Shown here in pieces: positions 45,101-56,310 of a stretch of DNA of 64,000 nucleotides. Source of the stretch: Rhizophlyctis rosea (Eukaryota; Chytridiomycota; Chytridiomycetes; Rhizophlyctidales; Rhizophlyctidaceae); assembly GCA_027596075.1 (NCBI GenBank), contig JADGJC010000064.1, positions 86,524 to 150,523 on the forward strand, in the 5' to 3' direction. Positions within the stretch are counted from its first letter, which is position 1; the number at the start of each line of letters is the position of its first letter. The notes below the pieces were generated by a model, which saw only the letters and a list, made by a program, of their open reading frames with translations, was not told the origin of the DNA and ran no database searches. Both the position numbers and the translations under genes were made by a program.

Positions 45101-45893
45101 ATGACTTCGCATAGATTTAGTGGCACCTCAAACCCTCCATACTGCCATCCTTTTTGCCTGTAGGAGCGGTTGGGGATGATTCATACAGGGACAGGGCGCA
45201 GACCATCGACTTTGACGCTCAATCACATACAGTCCCACTTACCAGAACTCGCAACATTCCAAACATAGACAACGGTCCATCTTCTTAGCCTTGGTGTAAG
45301 TCCAAACCACGTTACCTTCGGGAAAAAAACAACCTAGCCCGAAGTTGCGCCCGGCGGTGAGCAGACAAAGGATATCCCTTTGTTTCCCGATCACCTCTCG
45401 AAAACTTTCGATATCTTGTGTTCCAAACCCACTGCCCAACTACTCCGAGAGTGACGCATCCCACTTGTTCCATCCCCTCTACACTCTACACATGACTCCA
45501 CGTGCTTGCATTTGATGTGGGCAGTGTGGAAGGCAATGGTGTAGAAGACGGGACACAGGGGCGGAGGATTTACCCCGGTGTCAAAATTTGGGGAATTTGG
45601 AAAGAGGGCCGAGGGAGATGAAGAAGAGGTTCACATTTCACAACGAAGGTAACAACAAAAAAGCATTTCTGAAGCTTTACGCAAGCCTTATAGCCGAAGA
45701 CAAGTGATATTGATACCGATGAACAATCAAGAATTTATGAAATGCCTTTTCTTGCTTTAAACATCCCTCAACCAACAAACACTCTGTACACCCCCTGGGC
45801 GGGGCCGGGGGGGTCGTCGGTCCCGGTTCGGGGGGGGCGGGGCCGCCGAGGTTGATTCGTATGTACCTACTCCGAGGAGTGAGAGGGGTGGTG
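42111..45893. other. No confident gene; scattered coding-like scraps
   Basis: Candidates that could not be built into genes include plus-strand stretches at about 43400-43560 (HFPIKACEWAVNQGASDFKT) and 44420-44600 (LQNEIGRIRVQQKDLFQEFY, helical). A Pro/Ser-rich frame runs at 43743-44306. The last 100 bases before the gap are extremely G-rich. Confidence 0.3.
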
Positions 45894-45903
45894 NNNNNNN
45901 NNN
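45894..45903. other. Assembly gap (10 N)
   Basis: Ten N bases mark a scaffold join of unstated true length. The left edge is a G-run-rich stretch (about 45796-45850), a likely cause of read drop-out. Confidence 0.95.
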
Positions 45904-46983
45904 CCCAACCTCCCACCCAACTCCTCCGACCTCAACCCCTCAAACCCCAACTCCCTCCCAACACCAACTCTATATACCCTACTTACGCTGGAAGAAGAAC
46001 CACGCACATTATGCAAAGATATCGGAAACTCAGCTTTTGATGTGCATCGACAATTCTGTTCCTGTCATGCTTGAATCGTTGCTATCCGTAGTACAACCAT
46101 CCAGAAAAAAGAGACACACCAGCGACTTTATGGACACCCCAACTTTCGGTTCAAGTAGTCAGTACCATCGGCTCTACTCCCGTCGATTGACGACTCAAAA
46201 TCCGTCGCGAGTCCTGGAAGGGTTGTCCAACTTGAGCCCTCCACTCGTGGTCGCTCTGTGCACTCCTCGCAACAGTGATACGCTGCCACCAAAAACAGCT
46301 CAACAACGTCCGGTAGATTCTGTGACTCGATCATGGAACTTTGTCATCGCACGTCCGTAGCATTCGTCCTTTTTCGTGACCCATATTTGAGGTCTGCAGC
46401 TTTCAGAGCGTGGCAAATGATTGATAAGCTAAGAGGGGACAGGGTTGACTGAACTCTATGCTGGTCACTTCCTTTCAAAGACACACCATCTGAGGGCTTG
46501 TAATTTCGACCTTCATGTACGACTGAATCTTTTTTTGACTCCCACACCTACCTTACCGACCCGATGAAAGAATTCCCGGCATTCCCAATGTCGTTCCGGC
46601 ACATGATTGACTCCATCACAGACCTGAATCCCCTCCCGGCAAAAAGAACGGAGCCAGTGTCATCGCGGGTGGTAAGCTAAAGAGACTCCTTCTTCACCTG
46701 ACAGCCCCTTGATGTAATGGAAGTTATCGACATCACGTCTCTTCCAAACCAACTCGCAATTGCCAAGAGTGGAAGAGGGCCAGCTCGCGGCACAAGTTCC
46801 GGCATATTGAAGAGGGTGGGAAAGGCAAAAAATCAACATAGGGTGGCACGATGCTGGCAACTAAACATGACACGACAAAGCCGCCAAGGATCAATTGAAG
46901 CCTGACAAGTAATACTGATAACGGGAAGGCACTCGAAAACTTCTCTCACAGTTCAATCCACCTCAGCCCCCTCCCCCCAAAAC
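45904..46983. other. No gene recognised
   Basis: Nothing with supported coding structure on either strand, up to the 3' end of the MDR gene at 46984. Confidence 0.4.
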
Positions 46984-48909
46984 CTAAACTTCCCCCACCC
47001 AACAAACTCCCCCTACACCCTCCTCCCCCTCCTCCCCCTGCAGCACCCCAACTACCCCCTCCAAATCCACACTCCTTCCAACATGCACCTTATAAACCCC
47101 CTTAACAGCCCTCTCGACAATCTCCTGCAATGGCGTGCGATGTAATTGTCCTTCCAATGTCGCCGGATCAAACGTCGTCAAATACGTCCCGCTCTTAGGA
47201 ATCACGAAGGAGGGAGGGGCAGAAGGAGGGGAGGAAGGGGCGGAGAGGAGACAGCAAATTCCGTTTGGAGCGAGTGAGGATAACGAGTCAGGGAGAGTAG
47301 TGGTGAGGAGATCAGCGATTTTATCGGCTCCGCTTTCCCTTTTCTCCGTCTTAGCGCCCTTAACAGCACTCGACGAATCCTCCACCCCATCAAAAACCAT
47401 CCGCACATCACACTCAACACCCCCATCCCTCTCCAAAAGCACACTCCCCGCCCCTGCCTCCCTAACACCCTCCACACCACTCTCTCCTTTCACCGTAACT
47501 GCAACGGTACATCCTAAATGCCTCGCAACACTTATCATTGCCATACCCACAGGGGAAGCGGCCCCACGGATGAGGAGACGGTGCTTAGGGCGAATATTTA
47601 GGGCGTTGAGGACACCGAAGGCGGTTAGGAATGGAGTTGGGATTGATGCGAGACGTGTCCAGTCCGAGGGTTGGAGAGGGGTGGAGGGGTCCAGGACGGG
47701 GATGCGGAGGGGGTAAGTAGAGGTGTAGGGGGCTGAGACGTATCTGAGGGTGGGGGGAGGGGGATGGTTAGTGGGGTGGTAGGTGATTTGTATGTATGCG
47801 CCGATTGCTCGCCCGGCAAGGAGGTGTTATGCCCATTTTCTATTGAATTCTTCACGCCCGGCTATTCCCCGATCGGAAGGTCTCTCGCCAACTCTGCTCA
47901 GGGACAATGATTATGTAACCTGAAAAACACCGACAACCTCCCATTCCAAAAATCGTCATTCGCCTGCCGTACTCAGGGTACCGTGCAACAACCTTTTGAG
48001 TCCTGTCCTTCACGGTGTCCATCTTCTCCCATCTGCCTCCGTTTTCCTCAGAACAACGAAGGACGTCAAAAATGAAGATACTCACTCAGCAAAACCACCG
48101 TCAATATCCCTCCCGAGCCCGCCACAAATCGCCGCGATCACCGACCCTGTAACAAAACGAATGAGTGATAATCAGATATGAGAGCCCGACAGGGGATAGC
48201 CATCCCAAATATGTCCAGCCATGATTGACGTCTGCCAGTCCCTCTCATTGCCCTTATTGAAGACGATTACCCAGCGCCATTTGCAGATCACCAACCATTG
48301 ACCACTGTCATTTCCAGCTGCTCAAGCACCCGCTGTGGGCCGCCATGAAGAAAAGGATGCTCACCTATCCTGACATTCTCCATGCCGCCGTTGTCTTCGA
48401 CTATTCCTACACATTCGCAACCCCAGACGCGCGGGAACTTGATGCTTGCGGGTGGAGATTTGAGGGTGGTGATTTCGAAGGGGTTGATGCCTGAATCATA
48501 AGAAGGTGGTTAGAGCCAGGTCTCCATTTTGGCATCCGCTTCTCTTCTCGCCAAATCACTCGTAAGCTGTTCGCTGGCGGTCACTCATGCGTTGAATTTA
48601 CGCTAAATAAAACTGTTCGCTGGCGCTCACGCATGTGTTGCGTTTATGCTAAAGAGAATGTGCGCTTCGCTCCGCTCGCCTTCCCAACCCCAGCTCGCTT
48701 CGCTCGCCCTCGCCCACCCACCACCCAGCACGCTCCGCACGCCTACAACACTTACTGAAAGCCTTGACTTTGATCAAAATATGACCGGTCTGGGGCAATG
48801 GTTTCGGGTAGTCAGTCTTTAGTTCTACTATGCCGGGTGCTGTAGCGACTATAGCGCGCATAGTTGACTTCTGTGCTGGTTGCTGGGATAGGGGTGGCGT
48901 GGATGACAT
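46984..48909 (-). CDS. Medium-chain dehydrogenase/reductase, quinone oxidoreductase type (366 aa)
   Basis: Exons 48756-48909, 48365-48490, 48086-48146 and 46984-47743 sum to 1101 nt (366 residues). The N-terminal GroES-like domain reads MRAIVATAPGIVELK, HILIKVKAFSINPFEITTLK and FPRVWGCECVGIVEDNG, then SVIAAICGGLGRDIDGGFAE. The Rossmann domain has LLIRGAASPVGMAMISVA (~170-187). The usual catalytic-zinc Cys after the KVKA strand is Asn (INPFE), so it is probably a zinc-free NAD(P)H-dependent quinone or enone reductase; the substrate is unknown. A later ATG (Met17, MRAIVATAPG) is the more typical family start, so the first 16 residues may be an extension or leader. It is divergent from NDUFS5 (461 bp between ATGs), and an intron-1 region near 48650-48740 is rich in CGCTTCGCTC-like words. 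Confidence 0.85.
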
Positions 48910-48988
48910 TTCTGTTTGTTGGATATATAAGGGGTATCGGGTATGCGTGTATTTGGAGGTGGTCTATCTACGGTTGTGTATCTTCTTT

Positions 48989-49001
48989 GAGCGTGGGAAT
49001 T
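48989..49001 (-). promoter_or_regulatory. Upstream motif GAGCGTGGGAATT
   Basis: The 10-base core GAGCGTGGGA matches the motif of the small-gene family. It lies 79 nt before the MDR ATG (48909), in the same orientation relative to its gene. Confidence 0.5.
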
Positions 49002-49296
49002 AGACGCGATGGTGAGGATAAGGGGATGGCGATGACGGCAAAGCGGAGATGGGGGGGAAGGAGGCAAAGGGGGATGAATGAATGTCGTGTCAACCAGCCA
49101 ATAAACAGCCGACTTCAGTGTGGCGTCGCACTCCAGTTCAAATAGATCCACAATTTGGTGGTACAAAACACGTGACCACAGAATAGTCCCAACAACGAAC
49201 TTCATCCTCGACTTTCAAGTTTCAACCCATTCCGTCAAACACCATCCACTCCCACTCCATCTCAACCCTTTCCCACACTCCACACACCCCTCCCTC

Positions 49297-49306
49297 TCCC
49301 ACGCTC
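49297..49306 (+). promoter_or_regulatory. Upstream motif TCCCACGCTC (complement of GAGCGTGGGA)
   Basis: The same 10-base core, oriented for the plus-strand NDUFS5 gene, 64 nt before its ATG (49371). A related TTTCCCACACTC lies at about 49269-49280. Confidence 0.5.
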
Positions 49307-49370
49307 CCCGGAGACCGAACCACCCCATAATAAAACCCCTCTTCGACACCGCACCACCCACCCATTAACC

Positions 49371-50151
49371 ATGTCCTCCGGATTCGGAACAAACGGCGGC
49401 AGAGGTCGCTGCTTCCCCTTCTGGCAAGAATTCGCAAAGTGCGCCGTACAAACGGAAGACTTCAAGAACGTCTGTATAGCCCAGTTCGAGGACTATCGCG
49501 AGTGCCTTTATCATAGGAAGGAGGTTAGTGTCGTGAGCTGTAACGGGAAGTGGACTTATGGAACTGGGAAGTGGAGCGAGCAGTGCGCACTGGAAGGGGC
49601 GATGCTCGGCGATCTGGGTATTGGGTGGGCAAGCGGACGGGGAAGACAAAGACCGGCAGGGCGTACAATACTTACCGACAGTGCGTTGAGACAAGGTTGG
49701 AGGAACACTCTCGGTGCATCAGTAGATGGTGGTGATATTAGCAACCCAGACCTTGACACGTGGTCGCGGTGGAAATGAGGGGAAAAAGGGGGAGGAGGTT
49801 GGTGTAAGGGTTGCAGGTGGGCGGAGGTGAGAGGAGGGTAGGGATGGTGGAAGGGGTTGGGGTGAGGGGTTGGGGGAGGGCTAGGCCTTTGTGAGCCATC
49901 TCCTTGGTGGAAACCGATACAGCCATCTCGTTACATCAGCAGCGCCATCATCATATCTAGATGCCATCTATTGGCCGACGGCACTCACATCGCCGTATTC
50001 CTCGCATCGTCACTAAAACCTAACTCTAACCCTGCTCTCCACAACACAGCTCCTCCGCCTAGAAATCGTCCGCGACGAATTCTTCAAACGCAAAGCATCC
50101 GGAACCCTCGACACGACCACTTTCAAAGAAGAATTTCAGAAATCATCGTAA
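49371..50151 (+). CDS. NDUFS5: Mitochondrial complex I subunit, NDUFS5 / 15 kDa type (84 aa)
   Basis: Exons 49371-49523 and 50050-50151, joined across a 526-nt intron (GTTAGT..CACAG, phase 0), give 84 residues, the usual size of the family. The protein starts MSSGFGTNGGRGRCFPFWQE, then FAKCAVQTEDFKNVC..FEDYRECLYHRKE, followed by LLRLEIVRDEFFKRK. The four cysteines fall in the paired positions of this CHCH-type accessory subunit of NADH:ubiquinone oxidoreductase, which is imported to the intermembrane space by the Mia40 route and sits on the membrane arm. The Fe-S name is historical; it carries no cluster. The intron is long for this window and mostly low-complexity. Divergent from the MDR gene and sharing its upstream motif. 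Confidence 0.9.
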
Positions 50152-50329
50152 TCGTAATCGTAGAATCCACCCCTGCCCCCATCCTGTCACCTAAAATTCC
50201 GCAAATCACAAATATTCATACCATATATATTTCCGTTACGATGGAGAAGGGGCGTGTGAGGTTTGGAAGGGAAGGGCAGGGGAGTGGAGGGGAGGGAGGG
50301 GGGGTGGATTTTGTCGGTTAATACAGATA
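50152..50329. other. 3' flank of NDUFS5
   Basis: No feature beyond a G-rich stretch near 50255-50310. Confidence 0.4.
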
Positions 50330-53300
50330 TATATTGAGAAATTCCGATGTGCTTCTCATGAGCGGTGTCGGGATTATCAAAAAGTTAACACATATCGACG
50401 TCATCATGATCCATGAACAGGTTTTGACAATGCGGACGGCACCGACCGGAGATTGCCAGGTATTCAACTGCTGGACATCGTTTCTTTTTGGGTTTCTCAG
50501 ATCATTCCGGAAGATCATATGGAGATGCGTCCTCTTGATTGCAGAATGAAAACAACGTATGATTTGATAATGCCAACAGCATCAATCGGGGCATTGACAC
50601 TTCCCACCGCAATCATTCCGCATAGTGGTCGTTGGACAGTCCATCATCAATCGCACTTGGAAATCCATCCTTGTATGTGGAGGGTGATACGTTCTTACAT
50701 TCAATGTCCCGGAAGAAGAGGCGAGAAAGCCCAACGACACAAATAGCACCACTAAGCATAACTAAACTGCGAGTCTCTTTACCTAGCCTGCATCTTCACA
50801 GAGCGGAATATGACCTTTACTGACCACTGGCATGTACTGCATGTTAACAAATGAGAGAATAAATAAACCTTGCTAAGTGAAAGATTTCTTCTTTTTGCCC
50901 GTCCAAACATCATCATCCAGAAACGATGCAAAGATATTTGACATTGCCCATGGCACGACACGATGACGGAGATTGTCATGGTGTTTCCGACATCGCTCCT
51001 TTTTTGATTTGCTTGGACTTTCAGGAAGTCATATATACCGTGCGAGGTGTAGAATCCGACATTAAACAATGTATGAATCCTGATAATGCCATCGGTCTCA
51101 ACTGAAACATTGTCGCTTACCATCATCGTCCGTCCTTGTTTTATTCCCCCCTCCCAGCAGACGCCTCCCATTTACAGGTGTTTCGAGAACATGTTTCTAC
51201 CCCTTTTGAATGCTATCAACGGTCTTATCGACAACCTTCTCATGCCCCTGTGCATCGCAGTCATTTGCCATTTCTGTGTCTTCTTTTTCGCCCGTCCCGC
51301 TGCTGGTGCAAAAAACAGAAAGTACTGAACTTCATACTTTCATGGTGGAAGAGCTTGGAAAGAGATATCGTTATCCATTGATTCATCTCACACGGGCACC
51401 CTCGAATGGACGGCGAGGTTTGCGTGTGAGGGTTGTGACTTCACCCATTCCTCCCCTCCTCATCCAACCGTTGGAACTGGTGTGGCTTCGAAAAGTGGTG
51501 TCGGCCATTGACGGTAGCGAGGTGTTGACTCCGCCATGCTGGAATCCTTTAAATAGTCAAGTCTCCTATTGTCGGGCTAAAAATTTCAGGTTACTTCAAA
51601 GGCAGAGACGATGCGAGGATTTTGACATTGTCACGGCGTCAACACGAACATTGTCACTTTTGTTATCCCGCCATATGGCTTAATTTTTTCCTAGGGCTAT
51701 TGGGAAGTCACACACGAATTAACATTGGGTAGAATGCATCATGAAACAAATGGATGAATCCTGACAATGTGGAGAGTTATCGATCCTGGACTTTGTCACA
51801 TATGGCAATGTGGCCATTTTGGGTTTTGTTTTTGTCCCTCGGCCGATTCCACCAGCAGGCATTGGAACCTCTTCCTCTCACTCGGGGAAAACGTGAAAAT
51901 CAATAATGCTCATCGATGTCCCCTCTTATAATTGAACATCGCGGTCATACTGCTCTGCTCCTTCCGGCCTTTTCTTTTGTTCGCTCATTCTGATTTGGTG
52001 CTGCAAAAACGAAAACTCAGTACCGAAGACAGGGAGGGAGATAGGTATCCATTCATTCCATCTCACCAGAGAACCGTTAGATGAGCTATTGACGTTTGTC
52101 AGACTTATTGCTGGTGGATCGTTCATTAGGGTCATCGATCCAGTCTGTAGAAGAATCTTCCCTTCGGTGCCAGCCGGAGGAATGCTGGCGTTGAAGGTCA
52201 CTGGTCATACGTACGGACAGCTGACTGTGAGCATTGGGTATAGCGCAGGGGGTTCCTTTTTGCAATATCGAAACATCATTGGCGGTAGAGCGGCAAACTA
52301 CGGATCGAACTGAAAACTTGAAATGAGATGATGCAAGATTTAGAGTGTTCGACAGCATCGCTTCGGACATCCCAATATATCTTTGGACCGATGATACGTT
52401 TTTCGCATCCAGCAATTAGACAGCAACGTTTTTGCTTATAGTGATTGATTTACTTCCTAAGAAGTTTACAGGCATAACATGCAGATTCAACATGGTGCCT
52501 TGAACCAAATCGGCTATGCTGATCTCATAATCTCTGACTGTGCTCATTGGATCTCCCCGGTTGCTGTTTCCTTTTTTGCTTTTCGTCTGTGAGTGGAGGA
52601 AAAAGAATGGCATTAGGCTATGTGGATTATAACTGATTATTGTAATCCAAGTTTGCTGATGAGCGCATGGGTGGACGGACTGTATCATCGGGGTGTGTAG
52701 TAAGCTGGCCCTGCTGATTTGAAAGATGGACATCGGTTGGGTTTGATTGTAATAAGAATTTATATGCGCATGCTATACCTCCCATTCCCTCACTACTACT
52801 ATGGAACGAAAATTGTGAGACACTAGGAATAGGGCATTGTGATCGCCTTCGACTTACCCTATAATTCTTGGTTTCAGCCAGGAGTTTTCTTTCCCCAGGA
52901 TGCACAACCAATTCTGCTCTCCAGCCATTTACCCAGGGATATCCATGCTGTTCGCCGAAGCATGGACATGGATGAATGAGCAACCCCCCCATATCGATGT
53001 TGAGGAATGATTCTGCATAGCGGTCATTGCACAGAGATCAGTCACGATTTGGTTTTCTCTCCCATGGCGATATAGTCCTACTTCCCACCTCCCTGGCAAT
53101 GGCGCGACTTCGCGATCGTCGGAGACCCCTTTCGTCCATTTCCCTTTCCTGACCTGCATCTCAAGAAAAGTGACTATCGACCTCACCGGCCATCGGCACA
53201 GGTGCTGACCTTGTCGCACACACCACTTCTGGACATGGCATGTGTTGTTTCCCTCATACTGCCAGCCGTCATCAACGAACTCCCCTCAATAAACTGTATA

Positions 53301-56300
53301 TGCCCTTTCATCATTATGCATGCCGTTCTCATGGCTTCGTCGTTTCCAGCAGTTTCCTTTGTTCGTCTATTGAATTGGTGCCGCAAAAACAGAAACTGAA
53401 GTCCGAAGATGTGGGAGGGAGAGATGGTCAACCATTCATACAATCTCACCTTGGATTGTTTGATGAGCCTGATGACGTTTGTCAGACTTGTCGCTGGTGG
53501 ATCATTTACGAGGGTCATCACAACTGTTTACACCAAGGAACATTCCCGTGGTTGTCAGCAGAATGAAGGCATCTCGATGAGGTTCACTGGTCATATGACT
53601 GCTGACTGTGAGTAATGGACCTTCCACTGCGGAGTCTTTTTTGCTCCCAAATATGACGAGCGATACGGATGAAGCGGCAAACTACGGAACGGAATACGAT
53701 GAAATAATCGAAGAGTCAGACATATCGACCGCATCAGCTCCAATATTGTCATGTCTCCATTTTCAGCTAATGTTTTTGGTCCCAGCACCGACCAAATCGA
53801 ACGCATCCGTCGGAATGGCGCGCACGGCGTCCAGAGTGAACACAACCCCTTTTATGCTAATGGTGGACGATTGTGCTCATGCGATATTCTTCCGGCCCGT
53901 TGCTTCTTTGGCTGGTCGTTTGGCGATGCAAAAATTACAAAAAAGGATGGAAATATCTGAGTGACATTGTTGTAAACCAAGATTGCCGATGAGCGCATAG
54001 ATTGGTCGACCCTGTCTTCAGGTACGTGTTTGGAGGTTCGTGAAGCCTACTTCTCTAGGTTTGACTATGCATCGCGCCCATATCGTTATCAAAAGGTCTT
54101 TTCTTCTGCAGATATTCGAGCGTTCCAAGCTCAACTCCCCATGTGGTCGGTGAATCGGCCAGCTGCACCTTGTTATTTCCTGCTCTTGTCCTGCTCTGGC
54201 GGGAGACGAAAACAGAAAAAAAAGGTTCCGAATTGATTAAGAAGCTGATTGATCAGGCATTCTGATTTGGAAGGGTGCGGTGCGCGTGGGTGATTGGTGG
54301 GGGAGGTGATAATTCTTCCTGTTGTCGTGCCGCTACTCCGCATTGTGTGTCGTTCATTCGACTGGTACCATCCCCAACGAAAAAAGAGCTCCGTTTTCCG
54401 GAAGTAGCACCAAGCGCCTGGAAAGCGCTCGCCTCATAGTATGCAATGGTGATATCCTGCGGGGCTTGCAACTATTTATGGACGCTTCGAGAGCAACCGT
54501 TCGGTATCATAGCCGCTTTGCAGCTGCACCATGACATGTCTGACTTGCCAAGCCGAAAAAAGAGGTTGGCGTATATGAAGATCAGCGTATTGCCGGAGGT
54601 GCTCATAACGCTATGCTCAACGCGAGAAGAATCTTGAAATGCGTTATATTGCTTCCCTTTCAATAGGAACGATTAACTTTTTCAAGTCCTCTCTATTGTG
54701 ATTACCTCCATTACAGACTTTACAAAGCAAGTTGGGCGTTTGAGTGTTCATGCTAACATCAGTGCCAACAGGTATCGATCCGGGCATGGCACGCGCACCC
54801 GCAGCGTCGACCCTGGTATCCCCTCTTTTGGTCAGGTTCATCCGACACTTGCGTGGACCCGCGCAGTATGGAATCTCAAACACAACAATGGAGGAGTAGG
54901 GCAAAGTCGGCAGTATCCACCTGGACGATGTCATGTAAACGACCCGCTGATATGGCGCGTTTTGCTTTTTTCCACCACCGCGCAGAGTCTTTCAATTCCT
55001 CTGCCCCTGCCGACAGACTTTCTGAGAACAGCCGTATATCACATTTGAGTCCTCTCTCAGGGTTTGTTGTGACGACATGATTGAGGATTCAGATAGTTCG
55101 ACAGTATCAGCTCCGACATCTTCATACTTCCAACTCTTTCAGTTCGGATTGATATCTTTTTGCCTCAAACAAAGCAACACCCAAGTTCCACGAGTGAGCC
55201 ATTTCTCAAACCTTGGGCATAGCATCTCTAATGAACGCTTTTGAAGCAATCGCTATGCTGATCTCACGATCTCTGACAGTAGCGACAGTGCTCATCCGTT
55301 ATCGCAAAAGAGGATCCCTTTTATTGCCTCGTCGCATAACTTCGCTCATGGATGCGCCAAAAAGGATGGCAAGCAATCACATGGAAAATACAGGCAAAAT
55401 TGCAGATGCCTGCATAGGTTGGGGGACTTTGTCTTTGGCGGTAAGTGAGGTATCCTTGCCCTGCTGAACTGAAAGATGTTATCGTTTGTTCTGCCTTGTA
55501 TGAAAACTGCACGCGCAGATCTGTCTCGAAATGCTACTCTTTCGCTGACATGGTCATAAGCTAAAGGGCGTTGGGCAACGCCAATTAGATCGCCTCCAGC
55601 GTTGTCTTATCATCGTTGCATTCAATGCCCAACAGGGGATTTTTTTTACCATGCACAACCAATTTGGCCAACACCTTCTCTCCCACCTGGTGAGAGAGCC
55701 TTGTCATCAGCGCGAAGAGAACCATGTCCATGGAATAACAAGCATATCACCCACCTGGTGAGAGAGCCTTGTCATCAGCGCGAAGAGAACCATGTCCATG
55801 GAATAACAAGCATAAACGCCGCATTTTGCGTTTGTGCCCTCTTGCCCATCTGTACTCAATGTATAGTCAAGTGCTGATTTCATCCTTCCACTGGGGGGCG
55901 GGAAAGTCAGGTCTTTAACTGGCTGGCATGGCACGCCGCCGAGTGGAGCGACCTGTGGGACAACGACCGACCCATATCGACATCAAGTGTCTCAATGACG
56001 AAATATGTCCGATCCCTTTGACTTTTGGCTGATCCATCATGTCCTTCCAGGCAACAAAACCTCCGTCATACGACCGCATGTTCCTCTCTCTTGAAAGAGT
56101 GGTCTCGAACATTCTGATTGGAGCACAAATATCAAACGAGATCTTTGCTTCCATAAGATAGTAAATATGGTGATTGTCACTGTGAAACTTGTGAATGCTC
56201 CATCATCCAATGCAAGCGCATTGTCGCGAGCAACAGATACAAGCTCAACATCGCTGATCATGATGTGCATGAACGTGCTCGGACTACTATATTGCACATT

Positions 56301-56310
56301 TGTGAGTTGC
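50330..56310 (-). repeat. Array of decayed paralogous units, minus-strand coding origin
   Basis: At least three stretches align: about 51280-51450, 51950-52330 and 53330-53620. Each carries (minus strand) a word like TLMNDPPAISLTNVNSSSNG (52090-52150) or TLVNDPPATSLTNV (53475-53520), a GTGAGAT donor, and a T-rich acceptor before CACCAA. A second recurring word, DAV..S.SSIIS, appears near 51640, 52345, 53725 and 55095; a third, TVRDxEISIA, near 52520 and 55275, with VARDNALALDDGA near 56220. The units have stops and frame changes, so this looks like a dead tandem family. Short Ser/Thr/Asn-rich strand-like words could come from a beta-helix or other extracellular repeat protein; that is a guess. 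Confidence 0.5.
55682..55815. repeat. 68-bp tandem duplication, two near-perfect copies
   Basis: CCCACCTGGTGAGAGAGCCT begins at 55682 and again at 55750, and the copies agree through AATAACAAGCAT. A recent duplication inside the decayed array. Confidence 0.9.
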
